This document shows positions 1-8,504 of a stretch of 39,010 nt of DNA, piece after piece. Source of the stretch: an uncultured Collinsella sp. (GTDB taxonomy: Bacteria > Actinomycetota > Coriobacteriia > Coriobacteriales > Coriobacteriaceae); NCBI GenBank assembly GCA_900549215.1, contig URNJ01000001.1:1-39010 (forward strand), in the 5' to 3' direction. How positions within the stretch are numbered: the first letter of the stretch is position 1; each line of letters starts with the position of its first letter. The notes beneath the pieces are model-generated. The model saw only the letters and a program-made list of their open reading frames with translations, was not told where the DNA came from and did not search any database. Position numbers and translations under genes: made by a program.

Positions 1-521
1 TCGACCTAGCCCTCGCCATGGGCGGCCACGACAACGTGACCGTAGTAGTCGTTGACCTGGTTGACGATGGCGTTATGCGCGAGGCGCAGCGCGTGCGTCG
101 CCGCAACATTACTATCGCCGCCATCCTGGCCCTCGTCTTTGTGCTGGCAGCTGGCATCTGGGCCTACACGGGTGTCACCGGCTCGTACTACCTGGGTACC
201 TACCAGGGCAATGTCGCCGTCTGGCGCGGCCTGCCGCTCGGACTCAAGCTCCACTGGCTCGAAAGCGAAACCAGCATCAAGCTATCCGACCTGCCCGAAG
301 ACACGCAAAACCGCCTCAAGGCGGGTATTCCGCAAACAAGTGTCGACGATGCGCAGGACACGATATCCAAGTACCGCCACCAGATCGACGAGGAGCAGAC
401 CCGCCAGGTGATCGACGCGCAAACGATTCGCGACAACACCAATCAGGGATCGACCTCCGAATCAGATTCCGAGAAAACCGCCGAACAGTCCGCCGAGGCC
501 GAAGCCTCCGATAAGAATTAG
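1..521 (+). CDS. PP2C-family Ser/Thr protein phosphatase, C-terminal part (PstP/Stp-like)
   Basis: The gene enters from before the window, so only about 173 C-terminal residues are visible. The first residues carry the GGxDNVTVVVV motif that closes the PP2C catalytic domain and contributes a metal-binding Asp. A basic stretch and one membrane segment follow (residues AILALVFVLAAGIWAY of the visible part), then an extracytoplasmic tail of about 110 residues ending in an acidic, Ser-rich stretch. This matches actinobacterial PstP, a membrane-anchored phosphatase that reverses PASTA-kinase phosphorylation. The context agrees: it lies 16 bp upstream of the SEDS-PBP gene and two genes before the PASTA kinase, the order seen in actinobacterial pstP-rodA-pbpA-pknB clusters. 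The catalytic N-terminus cannot be judged. Confidence 0.85.
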   Translation, partial: DLALAMGGHDNVTVVVVDLVDDGVMREAQRVRRRNITIAAILALVFVLAAGIWAYTGVTGSYYLGTYQGNVAVWRGLPLGLKLHWLESETSIKLSDLPEDTQNRLKAGIPQTSVDDAQDTISKYRHQIDEEQTRQVIDAQTIRDNTNQGSTSESDSEKTAEQSAEAEASDKN

Positions 522-537
522 AAAGGGAGTGCCGCTT

Positions 538-3399
538 ATGAGTCGCCGCAACACCGAGCTGCTCTTGCTCATCGCCTCGGCGTTCCCCGTCATCCTGCTG
601 TATGCGATGTACGTGCTCACCGCGGGCGCCGCTATCTCCTTTGAGACGCTCGCCGTGCCGATCGGCCTCTTTGCCGCCTTCGCCGCGGCACATATCGCCG
701 TGCGCATCTTGGCGCCCGGCGCCGACCCCGCCATCCTACCCATCGTATTTATACTTTCGGGCATCGGCATCACGTTCGTGACACGCCTCGCCCCCGCTCT
801 CGCCATCTCACAGCTCATCATCCTGTTTGTCTCGGTGGCCCTGATGGTGGGAACGCTCGCGTTGGTTAAGAACCTCGACGTGGTCATGCGCTACAAGTAC
901 ACCTTTGGCATCATCGGCATCATTCTGCTGATGCTGCCTATCTTTATCGGCACCACGATCTCGGGCTCCAAGCTGTGGATTCGCATCGCGGGCTTTACCA
1001 TCCAGCCCGGCGAGTTCGCCAAGGTCTTTATCGTGCTGTTCCTGGCCGGGTACCTGGCCGAGAACCGCGAGCTGCTCTCCATCTCCAACCGCAAGATCCT
1101 GGGCTTTAAGATCCCTCGCCTGCGACTGCTGCTGCCGCTGTTTGCCGTGTGGGGTGTGTGCCTGCTCGTCGTCGTCTTCGAACGCGATCTGGGTTCGGCC
1201 GTGCTGTTCTACACCATCTTCTTGCTGATGCTCTACGTTGCCACGGGGCGCTTTTCGTATGTCGTTATCGGCCTTGCGCTGCTGGCCGTTGGAGCCGTGG
1301 GCGCCTACAAGTTCCTGTCTCACGTTCAGGTGCGTTTCCAGGTTTGGCTCGATCCGTTTAAGGATGCCCAGGGCCAGGGCTACCAGATCGTCCAGTCGCT
1401 CTTCTCGCTTGCCGATGGCGGTCTGGTCGGTGTTGGCATCGGCAACGGCATGGCCAACAACATCCCTGTCGTCGAGTCCGACTTTATCTTCTCGGCTATC
1501 GGCGAGGAGATGGGCCTTTTGGGCGGCGGCGCCGTGCTCATCCTGTTTATGCTCTTTGCCGTTCGCGGCCTGACCACAGCTGCCCGCGCAAAGTCCGACC
1601 TTGCCGCCTTTAGCGCCACCGGTCTTACGGCAGCCATCAGCTTCCAGGCCTTCTTGATCGTTGGCGGCGTAACCCGCCTGATCCCGCTGACCGGCGTCAC
1701 CCTGCCCTTTATGAGCCAGGGCGGCTCCTCTCTGCTGGCGAGCTTTATCATCGTCGCGCTCCTGCTGCGCGCCGGTGACGAGGCGACCGGACGCGAGGCC
1801 GAGCTTACCGGCACCGGCACCATGGCCGCCATCACCGATGATCAGGTCGCATCTGCCGCCGCCCCGACGGGCACGCGCTTTGCCACCTCGTCTTCCTACG
1901 GCAGCCATTCCGTCGGCTCGCGCATGCGCCGTCGCCTGCTCGACACGCCTGAATCCGGTGTACTCGGCCGCGTGGCGCTCGCCAACCGTCTAACCCGTGC
2001 GGTGTTCGCCTTTACGGCGCTGTTCGCCATCCTTATCGGCAACCTCACCTATGTCCAGGTCATCAAGGCCAAGGACTATCAGGACATGCCGACCAACAAC
2101 CACACCATCGCCCGCTCCAAGTACATCCAGCGCGGTTCCATCATCACGTCCGACGGCGTGACGCTGGCCGAGTCGCTGCAGGAGGACGGCACCTACGTAC
2201 GCTCCTACCCCAACGGTAACCTGGCAGCGCACGTGGTTGGCTACGTGAGCCAGCAGTATGGCACCACCGCCATCGAGAGCGTCATGAACGACACGCTCAC
2301 CGGCTCTAAGGACTACTCCAGCTGGAACAACGCCATCGCGTCGCTCGCGGGCCAGACCCAGCCGGGCAACACCGCCAAGCTCACCATCGACTCGCGCATC
2401 CAGACGGCTGCTGAGCAGGCGCTCAAGGGCTTTAAGGGCGCTGTAGTGGTCATCGACCCGCGTACCGGCGCGGTGCTTGCATGTGCCAGCTCGCCCACCT
2501 ACGACAACACCAACATCGATGCCCTGCTGCAGACGGGCGGCGGCGAGGACGGCTCCATGTACAATCGCGCCATGGACGCGCTGTACACGCCGGGCTCAAC
2601 GTTTAAGGTCGTTACGCTTTCCGCGGCACTCGAGACCGGTACCGCCAGCCTTACCAGCACCTACCAGGCGCCCGGCTCCATGGACATCGGCAACGCACCG
2701 GTCACCAACTATGCCAACGAGAGCTACGGCACCATCAGCCTGCAGCAGGCCTTTGCCGTGTCCTCCAACGTCGTCTTTGGCCAGGTGGCAAACGAAGTTG
2801 GCGCAAACACGCTCGTACAGTTTGCCAACGCCTTTGGCTACGGCCAAAAGCTCGGCCAAGACCTGACCTCCGCGGCCTCCATCATGGCCGACCCGTCGCT
2901 CATGACCGAGTGGGAGACCGCCTGGGCCGGCGCCGGCCAGCCTGTCGGCATGGACCATACGCCCGGCCCGCAGACCACCGTCATGCAAAACGCCGTGATT
3001 GCCGCCGCCATCGCTAACAGCGGCGTGGTCATGGACCCGTACTTTGTAGCCCAGGTACTCGCCCCGGACGGAACCGTGGTCAAGACCACGCAGTCCCGCT
3101 CGCTTGGTCAGGCCGTCAGCTCCGCCACGGCCGACCAGGTCAAGCAGGCCATGCTTGCCGTCGTCCAGTCCGGCACCGGCACCGATGCACAAATCCCCGG
3201 CGTCAAGGTCGCCGGCAAGACCGGCTCGGCCGAGACTGGCGGCACCAACGTCAACTCGATGTTCGTTGGCTTTGCACCTTACGATTCACCCACGGTCGCC
3301 ATCTCGGTGGCCTTGGAGGATTTCGACAAGCATGACGTCAAGGCCGCTAAGATCGCCGGTATCGTCCTGACCGCGGCGCTTGCCGCACAGGGAGCGTGA
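538..3399 (+). CDS. SEDS glycosyltransferase (FtsW/RodA) fused to class B penicillin-binding protein
   Basis: This single 953-residue protein joins two enzymes usually encoded separately. Residues 1 to about 430 are a multi-spanning SEDS polymerase that makes glycan strands from lipid II; it has the conserved ERDLGSA segment and the DPFKDAQGQGYQ loop where SEDS proteins carry an essential Asp. A linker of about 45 residues and a new membrane segment (LTRAVFAFTALFAILIGNL) lead into a transpeptidase domain with SxxK at 687-690 (STFK), SxN at 742-744 (SSN) and KTG at 894-896. It should therefore polymerise and cross-link peptidoglycan at the outer membrane face. The ATG at 538 is preferred because AAAGGGAG lies about 9 bases before it; an upstream in-frame GTG at 529 has no room for a ribosome site. 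It sits between the phosphatase and the PASTA kinase. Whether it acts in division or elongation is not clear from sequence. Confidence 0.93.
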   Translation: MSRRNTELLLLIASAFPVILLYAMYVLTAGAAISFETLAVPIGLFAAFAAAHIAVRILAPGADPAILPIVFILSGIGITFVTRLAPALAISQLIILFVSVALMVGTLALVKNLDVVMRYKYTFGIIGIILLMLPIFIGTTISGSKLWIRIAGFTIQPGEFAKVFIVLFLAGYLAENRELLSISNRKILGFKIPRLRLLLPLFAVWGVCLLVVVFERDLGSAVLFYTIFLLMLYVATGRFSYVVIGLALLAVGAVGAYKFLSHVQVRFQVWLDPFKDAQGQGYQIVQSLFSLADGGLVGVGIGNGMANNIPVVESDFIFSAIGEEMGLLGGGAVLILFMLFAVRGLTTAARAKSDLAAFSATGLTAAISFQAFLIVGGVTRLIPLTGVTLPFMSQGGSSLLASFIIVALLLRAGDEATGREAELTGTGTMAAITDDQVASAAAPTGTRFATSSSYGSHSVGSRMRRRLLDTPESGVLGRVALANRLTRAVFAFTALFAILIGNLTYVQVIKAKDYQDMPTNNHTIARSKYIQRGSIITSDGVTLAESLQEDGTYVRSYPNGNLAAHVVGYVSQQYGTTAIESVMNDTLTGSKDYSSWNNAIASLAGQTQPGNTAKLTIDSRIQTAAEQALKGFKGAVVVIDPRTGAVLACASSPTYDNTNIDALLQTGGGEDGSMYNRAMDALYTPGSTFKVVTLSAALETGTASLTSTYQAPGSMDIGNAPVTNYANESYGTISLQQAFAVSSNVVFGQVANEVGANTLVQFANAFGYGQKLGQDLTSAASIMADPSLMTEWETAWAGAGQPVGMDHTPGPQTTVMQNAVIAAAIANSGVVMDPYFVAQVLAPDGTVVKTTQSRSLGQAVSSATADQVKQAMLAVVQSGTGTDAQIPGVKVAGKTGSAETGGTNVNSMFVGFAPYDSPTVAISVALEDFDKHDVKAAKIAGIVLTAALAAQGA

Positions 3400-3531
3400 T
3401 GCCCATGATCGAATCGGACACCCGAGGCGCGCCGCGGCCTAAGGGTTAGCGGCAACGCGTCACACGGCCCCAGCGGCCACATCGTAGGTACTACACACAT
3501 CGTTGAGCGAATAGTTATGTTAGGAGCAGGA

Positions 3532-5499
3532 ATGGAACAGAGGGTCCTCGGGGGAAGATACCTCCTCAAGGATAAGGTGGGAACAGGCGGCATGGCGACC
3601 GTCTACCGTGCACAGGACCAGGTTCTCGACCGCACGGTAGCCGTCAAGATCATGCTGCCGCAGTATGCTGGCGACGCGACCTTCGCTGCACGCTTTAAGC
3701 AGGAGGCCCAGGCAGCAGCCGGCCTCTCCTCCCCCTATATCGTGGGCGTCTACGATTGGGGCAAGGACGGCGACACCTATTACATCGTCATGGAGTACCT
3801 GCGCGGCACCGACCTTAAGAGCGGCATCAAGAGCCACGGCGCCCTCGACCCCAAGAAGGTCGCCCAGATCGGCTCGCAGATCAGCTCCGCGCTTTCGGTC
3901 GCCCACAAGCACGAGATCATCCACCGCGACATTAAGCCGCAGAACATCATGGTGCTGCCCGACGGCAACATCAAGGTGATGGACTTTGGCATCGCGCGCG
4001 CCAAGAACAGCCACCTCACGCAAGACAACAACGTGCTGGGAACCGCCCACTACGTCAGCCCCGAGCAGACCCGTGGTCAGGACCTCGGCCCCACCTCGGA
4101 TATCTACTCGCTGGGCGTCGTGATGTACGAGTGCGCCACCGGCCGCGTTCCCTTTGACGGTGACGACGCTATCTCGGTCGCACTCAAGCAGGTCAACGAG
4201 CTGCCTATTCCGCCGAGCCAGATCAACTCCGGTGTCGACGCCGACCTTGAGCGCATCATCCTCAAGTGCATGGAGAAGGACCCGGCAAACCGCTTCCAGA
4301 CCGCCGACGAGCTGCGTCAGGTGCTCAACAGCTACCTGTCGGGCCGTGCCGTCAACGTCTCGGAGCCCACGCGCATCATCGGTGCCCCCGGTGAGCTGGG
4401 CGCCACCAAGACTCGCGAGCTTTCCGATCAGACGCGCGCCATGGTGCGTCCCGTCTCGGGCGTGAGCGGCCAAAATACCGCCCGTAGCTCGGTTTCGGGC
4501 TCCACCGGCTCCTACGAAGTCGAAAAGCCCAAATCCAACAAGAACAAGATCATCGCCGCCGTGGTGGCAGCGGTTGCCGTCATCGGCATCGTGGTGGCCT
4601 TTGCCACAGGACTCTTTGGCGGCGAGCAGGTCACCGTGCCCGACGTGCTGGGCAAGAACCAGCAGACCGCCGTCGAGCTGATCAAGGAAGCCGGCCTCGA
4701 GGTCGGCACCATCGACCAAAGCTACAACGACGATGTCGACGAGGGCAAGGTCGCCGAGCAGACGCCCAACGGCAACACCAAGAAGACCAAGGGCACCAAG
4801 GTGAACCTGGTAATCTCCAAGGGCCCCAAGCCCTCCGAAAAGGTTGAGGTTCCCAAACTTGTCGGCCTGACCAAGGACCAAGCAGAAGCCGCACTGGCAA
4901 GCGTTGGCCTGAAGGGCAACGCCTCCGAGGAGGCCAACGAGGCTGATGAGGGCCAGGTCTTTGAGCAGGGCACCGAAGCCGGTAAGGAAGTCGCGAAGGG
5001 CACGACCATCTCGTACAAGGTCTCGAGCGGCCCGGATACCACGTCCGTCCCCGACCTGACCGACATGACCGAGGCCCAAGCACGCAACGCCCTCGATATG
5101 GCAGGCTTTGGCGTCGACGTGAGCTACCAGGAGAACGACTCGGTTACCGAGGGCACCGTGATCAGCTGGAACCCCAGCGGCAAGCAGAAGCCCGGCGCCA
5201 CGATTACCGTCGTCATTGCCAAGAAGTCCGGCAAGGCCAGTGTTCCGGGCAACCTGTACGGCAAGAGCATATCCGCCGCCGTCACCGCGCTCAACAACGC
5301 CGGTTTCTATAACATTGGCTTCTGTGACCAGAACGGCAATCCCGTAAGCGGTAACGAGGATGCCACCGTTACAGGCGTCTCCCCCACCGGCAAGCAGTCC
5401 ACCGACAGCACGATTACACTGACGGTCGCACTTTCTGGTTCGGGCTCGGGCTCGGGCTCGGGCACGGGCACGGGCGACGATTCCGGTACGACCAACTAG
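3532..5499 (+). CDS. pknB: PASTA-domain Ser/Thr protein kinase (PknB/Stk type)
   Basis: A 655-residue membrane kinase that senses peptidoglycan or lipid II fragments and phosphorylates wall-synthesis and division proteins. Kinase domain about 8-270: glycine loop GTGGMATVY, catalytic Lys39 (AVKI), HRDIKPQN with Asp133, DFG at 151-153 and an activation segment ending GTAHYVSPEQ. A juxtamembrane region rich in Ser and Thr, including likely autophosphorylation sites, precedes one membrane helix (about 339-361). Four PASTA repeats follow, beginning at VTVPDV, VEVPKL, TSVPDL and ASVPGN; the tail is a Gly/Ser/Thr-rich low-complexity stretch. The ATG at 3532 is chosen because AGGAG ends five bases before it; an in-frame ATG at 3517 lacks a site. 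The fourth PASTA repeat has a free Cys (GFCDQNG) and is the most divergent. A strong terminator follows. Confidence 0.95.
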   Translation: MEQRVLGGRYLLKDKVGTGGMATVYRAQDQVLDRTVAVKIMLPQYAGDATFAARFKQEAQAAAGLSSPYIVGVYDWGKDGDTYYIVMEYLRGTDLKSGIKSHGALDPKKVAQIGSQISSALSVAHKHEIIHRDIKPQNIMVLPDGNIKVMDFGIARAKNSHLTQDNNVLGTAHYVSPEQTRGQDLGPTSDIYSLGVVMYECATGRVPFDGDDAISVALKQVNELPIPPSQINSGVDADLERIILKCMEKDPANRFQTADELRQVLNSYLSGRAVNVSEPTRIIGAPGELGATKTRELSDQTRAMVRPVSGVSGQNTARSSVSGSTGSYEVEKPKSNKNKIIAAVVAAVAVIGIVVAFATGLFGGEQVTVPDVLGKNQQTAVELIKEAGLEVGTIDQSYNDDVDEGKVAEQTPNGNTKKTKGTKVNLVISKGPKPSEKVEVPKLVGLTKDQAEAALASVGLKGNASEEANEADEGQVFEQGTEAGKEVAKGTTISYKVSSGPDTTSVPDLTDMTEAQARNALDMAGFGVDVSYQENDSVTEGTVISWNPSGKQKPGATITVVIAKKSGKASVPGNLYGKSISAAVTALNNAGFYNIGFCDQNGNPVSGNEDATVTGVSPTGKQSTDSTITLTVALSGSGSGSGSGTGTGDDSGTTN

Positions 5500-5551
5500 T
5501 CGCCACCTCACCGCTCATTACGGCTTTCGCCGCAAACATATTCGCTCACAG

Positions 5552-5587
5552 GCGCCCGCTTGCTCCCCGGCAAGCGGGCGCTTTGTT
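5552..5587 (+). terminator. Rho-independent terminator after the PASTA kinase
   Basis: Arms GCGCCCGCTTG (5552-5562) and CAAGCGGGCGC (5571-5581) form an 11-bp stem with an 8-nt loop, followed by TTTGTTT. It ends the cell-wall cluster. Confidence 0.85.
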
Positions 5588-5676
5588 TATCGACAGGCCA
5601 GGGCTCCATAGCAACACAAAGAGGCCCGCAAAAACAAGCCTCCCAGGTGACAACAGAATATGTAATGCAGTAATTA

Positions 5677-5874
5677 CTAGCCGCAGAACTTCACCATGGT
5701 CTCGACCACGAGCTTCTCGGAGTTGAGCTGCTGTATCATGATGCCCTGCTGGAACAGCGGGATGTTGGCGCGCGTGCGCTCCGGATCGGAGTGCTCGACG
5801 AACTCCTTCTTATCCAAGGTGCAGACCGAGCGCGACAAAACGACTTCGAAGCGACCCATTACGGCATCGCGCAT
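5677..5874 (-). CDS. Small protein of unknown function, 60-65 residues
   Basis: I do not recognise this protein. It would be 65 residues from the ATG at 5874, or 60 from an in-frame ATG at 5859. Support for coding is compositional: nearly every codon in the reading frame ends in G or C, as in neighbouring genes, while the opposite strand lacks this. The product is soluble with mixed charge and no membrane segment; it contains the stretch LDKKEFVEHSDPERT and ends in KFCG. No convincing ribosome site precedes either start. It diverges from the LacI gene, and the GGTTAA palindrome at 5889-5904 lies upstream of both, so the same repressor could control it. It could also be the remnant end of a longer gene. 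Confidence 0.45.
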   Translation of the reverse strand: MRDAVMGRFEVVLSRSVCTLDKKEFVEHSDPERTRANIPLFQQGIMIQQLNSEKLVVETMVKFCG

Positions 5875-5888
5875 GCGCTACAATCTCG

Positions 5889-5904
5889 GTTAATCTGTTA
5901 ACCA
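5889..5904. promoter_or_regulatory. Probable LacI-family operator at the lacI-type promoter
   Basis: Perfect palindrome GGTTAA-TCTG-TTAACC, 22 bases before the regulator start and just after a TACAAT -10-like hexamer at 5878-5883. The same half-sites recur twice upstream of the AlsE-like gene, so autoregulation by the LacI protein is the simplest reading. Confidence 0.7.
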
Positions 5905-5926
5905 CCCGAAAGCAGCAGGAGGCCCC

Positions 5927-6937
5927 ATGCCCACACCAGGCAAGCGCCCATCCATGCGCCAGATTGCCGTCGCGGCCGGCGTATCCGTTGCCACGGTCTC
6001 CCACGTCATCAACGGCAGCGGCCGTTTTTCCGAAGACACCCGCAAACGCGTGGAAGCCGCCCTAAAGGAATACGGCTACGTCACGAACATGGCGGCGAAG
6101 AGCCTCCGTATGGCCCAGTCCCGGACCATCGGCATGATCGTGCCGGACATCTCCAACGACTTCTTTTCCAAGATCGCCCTGCATGTGGAGCGCGAGCTGG
6201 CAACCGAGGACTACTCGGTCTTTGTTTGCAACAGCGCCAATGACCCCGCCCGCGAGCGTGACTACTTCCGCACGCTGGCAAGCAAGCAGGCCGACGGTAT
6301 CATCTGTATCTCCGGCCTGCGCAGGCTCGACGGCGAGTTCGTCCCCCACGGAATCCCCGTGGTCTGCATCGACCGTGCGCCCGAAAACGACCTCGGTTTC
6401 CCACACGTGGGCTCCGACAACATCGGCGGTGGCTACATGGCGACCGAGCACCTCATCGAGCGCGGCTGCAAGGACATCCTGAGCATCTCGAGTTTTACCG
6501 CCAACTACCCCGGCAACGAGCGCCAGATGGGCTACGAGCGGGCGCTCGCCGCGCACGGAATGCCGCTACGCCGCGACTACCAGCTGTTTGTCTCGGGTAA
6601 GCAGCCGAGCATCATCGAGTCGGAAGAGCTCGTGACCGACTTCCTCTCCACGGGCTACCCCGTCGACGGCGTCTTCGCCCATAGCGACCACGCAGCCGTG
6701 GGCGCGCTGCGTGCGCTCGTTGCCGCCGGCAAGCGCGTACCCGAAGACGTCCGTCTCATCGGCTTCGACGATTCCGTTTACGCGCAGCTTCCGACGCCGC
6801 AAATCAGCACCATCCGCCGCTTCCCCGAGCGCCTCGCGCACGAGGGATGTCAGGCCCTGCTCGCCCTGCTGCGCGGCGAAGAGCCCGAGATGGAGACGCT
6901 TGTCCCCGTTAAGCTCGTGCAACGCGCGAGCAGCTAG
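5927..6937 (+). CDS. LacI/GalR-family transcriptional regulator
   Basis: A 336-residue repressor of standard length. The N-terminal helix-turn-helix and hinge (SMRQIAVAAGVSVATVSHVI, then AAKSLRMAQSRTIGMIVPD) is typical LacI, followed by a periplasmic-binding-protein-like effector domain with SNDFFSKIA, GIPVVCIDR, HSDHAAVGALRAL and VRLIGFDD signatures. The start is fixed by AGGAGG six bases before ATG 5927. It is convergent with rpiB and shares a two-way terminator with it. Its own promoter holds a GGTTAA-N4-TTAACC palindrome matching two sites before the AlsE-like gene, so it probably represses both itself and the epimerase-isomerase operon, with a sugar or sugar phosphate as inducer. The effector is not determinable from sequence. 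Confidence 0.92.
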   Translation: MPTPGKRPSMRQIAVAAGVSVATVSHVINGSGRFSEDTRKRVEAALKEYGYVTNMAAKSLRMAQSRTIGMIVPDISNDFFSKIALHVERELATEDYSVFVCNSANDPARERDYFRTLASKQADGIICISGLRRLDGEFVPHGIPVVCIDRAPENDLGFPHVGSDNIGGGYMATEHLIERGCKDILSISSFTANYPGNERQMGYERALAAHGMPLRRDYQLFVSGKQPSIIESEELVTDFLSTGYPVDGVFAHSDHAAVGALRALVAAGKRVPEDVRLIGFDDSVYAQLPTPQISTIRRFPERLAHEGCQALLALLRGEEPEMETLVPVKLVQRASS

Positions 6938-7000
6938 ACAGCGGGCAGCGAATAGCCGCGTTTTTCTCTCGCATGTGCTCTATCCCACGCGCGACATGCA

Positions 7001-7033
7001 AAAAGCCCGCCACCACACGGGTGACGGGCTTTT
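7001..7033. terminator. Bidirectional terminator between lacI-type gene and rpiB
   Basis: Arms AAAAGCCCG (7001-7009) and CGGGCTTTT (7025-7033), with CACC/GGTG pairing further in, give a hairpin with A/T tails on both sides. It fits the two convergent genes. Confidence 0.75.
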
Positions 7034-7036
7034 CCG

Positions 7037-7513
7037 CTACCAGCCGCGTGCTTCCTCCGCACGTACGAGCTGACGAGCCTCGATCTGGCGAATCATATCG
7101 ATGCGTCGCTGGTGACGGCCGCCCTCGAACTCGCCGGTGAGCCAGGCGTCGACAATCATTTTGGCCAGCTCGATGCCTACCACACGAGCACCAAATGCGA
7201 GCATGTTGGTGTTGTTGTGCTCGCGCGACAGGCGAGCGGAATACGGCTCAGAGCAGGTGCAGCAACGGATACCGCGCACCTTGTTGGCGGCAAGCGAGAT
7301 GCCCACACCCGTACCGCAGATAACGATACCGCGATCAACCTCGCCGGACATGACAGCGTCCGCCACGGCCTCACCCGCGATGGGATAGTCAAAGCGCTCG
7401 GTGCTGTCCGTACCGAAGTTCACGACTTCGTAGCCGTACTTCTCCTGGATATACGCCGTGATGGCTTCCTTGTACTCGACTGCGACGTGGTCGTTTCCAA
7501 TACCGATCTTCAA
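7037..7513 (-). CDS. rpiB: RpiB/AlsI-type sugar-phosphate isomerase
   Basis: A 158-residue cytosolic isomerase of the RpiB/LacAB family, which interconverts ribose 5-phosphate and ribulose 5-phosphate and, in E. coli RpiB (AlsI), also allose 6-phosphate and allulose 6-phosphate. Seen here: GNDH near the N-terminus, Cys66 in ICGTGVGIS (the catalytic base position), and the segment CSEPYSARLSREHNNTN plus EGGRHQRR, which follows the E. coli enzyme closely rather than the HDVYSA form of many other RpiBs. The start is TTG at 7513, eight bases after AAGGGG. A six-codon leader ORF (ATG at 7530) ends in a TGA that overlaps this TTG. The gene lies 72 bp after the AlsE-like epimerase, probably in one operon under the LacI regulator. 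Confidence 0.9.
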   Translation of the reverse strand: MKIGIGNDHVAVEYKEAITAYIQEKYGYEVVNFGTDSTERFDYPIAGEAVADAVMSGEVDRGIVICGTGVGISLAANKVRGIRCCTCSEPYSARLSREHNNTNMLAFGARVVGIELAKMIVDAWLTGEFEGGRHQRRIDMIRQIEARQLVRAEEARGW

Positions 7514-7585
7514 AAGAGACCCCTTTCCATAAGAACCATTCGCGCATGCCGCGCGCTCAATCCGTCCTAATTCGCCGTTCCGCTT

Positions 7586-8239
7586 CTAATACACCTCGCC
7601 GGCGCGCAAACGGCGCAGACACTCCTCGTAACCAGCGTCCTTGCCAAACAGCGCACTGGTGCCCAGGATAAATCCGTCCGCGCCAATGGCGGACAGGTCG
7701 CGCACGCGCTCGGGCGAGCAGGCGCCGTCGATCATGAGCTTGAAGCCAAAGCGCTCCTTCAGCGCGGCAAGGCGACGCACCTTGTCGTTCGTGAACTCGA
7801 TAAAGCTCTGACCGGCAAAACCCGGATTCACCGTCATGACCATCACGTAATCGCAGAGGTTCAACATCTCCTCGATCTCGGAGATAGAGGTGTCGGGGTT
7901 CACGGCGATACCGGCGCTCTTGCCGAGGGACTTAATCGCGGCGAGTGTCTTGACCACGTAACGCTCGGACTCCGGATGGATATAGATGATGTCCGCGCCG
8001 GCGGAGGCGAAAAGTTCAACCTTGCTGGCAGGATTCTCGACCATAAGGTGCACGTCGACGAGCTTGTTGGTGGCAGCTCGCACGGCCTTGATGTCTTCGA
8101 GACCCATGGCGAAATTGGGAACGAAACTGCCGTCCATCACGTCGCAATGGAAGATGTCGATGCCGGCGGCGTCGAGATCCTCGACGGTCGCACGCAGATT
8201 GCCGTAGTCGGCGCACATGAGACTGGGGCAGAGCAGCAT
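7586..8239 (-). CDS. D-allulose-6-phosphate 3-epimerase-like (AlsE/Rpe family)
   Basis: A 217-residue (beta/alpha)8-barrel metal-dependent epimerase of the ribulose-phosphate 3-epimerase family. Metal-ligand motifs are present: FHCDVMDGSFVPN, VDVHLMV and MIDGA. Several signatures favour the AlsE branch over housekeeping Rpe: PSLMCAD rather than PSILSAD, VMTVNPGFAGQ rather than VEVNPGFGGQ, and GTSALF at the phosphate-binding end. The likely reaction is allulose 6-phosphate to fructose 6-phosphate; ribulose-phosphate activity cannot be excluded. AAGGAG lies eight bases before ATG 8239. Two LacI-type operators sit 42-91 bases upstream, and rpiB follows, giving an als-like pair. Confidence 0.85.
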   Translation of the reverse strand: MLLCPSLMCADYGNLRATVEDLDAAGIDIFHCDVMDGSFVPNFAMGLEDIKAVRAATNKLVDVHLMVENPASKVELFASAGADIIYIHPESERYVVKTLAAIKSLGKSAGIAVNPDTSISEIEEMLNLCDYVMVMTVNPGFAGQSFIEFTNDKVRRLAALKERFGFKLMIDGACSPERVRDLSAIGADGFILGTSALFGKDAGYEECLRRLRAGEVY

Positions 8240-8280
8240 AGTGAACTCCTTATCTGCTCGGTGATTATCTACTCGGTGGT

Positions 8281-8330
8281 AATTAATCGTTTAACCTTTA
8301 TCTACAGTCTGGCTGATTAATCGTTTAACC
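8281..8330. promoter_or_regulatory. Tandem LacI-family operators upstream of the AlsE-like gene
   Basis: Two near-identical sites, 8281-8296 (AATTAATCGTTTAACC) and 8315-8330 (GATTAATCGTTTAACC), are spaced 34 bp start to start, about three helical turns. Each is a TTAA-N4-TTAA palindrome sharing the GGTTAA half with the site at 5889-5904. A further GTTAACC half-site lies at 8336-8342. Confidence 0.75.
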
Positions 8331-8504
8331 ACGTTGTTAACCTGCAGGCTTTTCCAGATTCACAACGTTGCCATATTTGGCTATCTAGCTGGTATCATGC
8401 AGGAGCCCGCACCACGAAACGCTGTCGTATTCCCTAGGAAGAAATCCCGCTACGCGGACAGCAGCAGCCAGGGGCCGCAATCCGCAGACCTGAGCCCGGA
8501 CCCC

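Noticed and set aside
3520..5511. 663-codon frame opposite the PASTA kinase
   Set aside because: Antisense shadow with low-complexity product; the forward kinase has all catalytic motifs.
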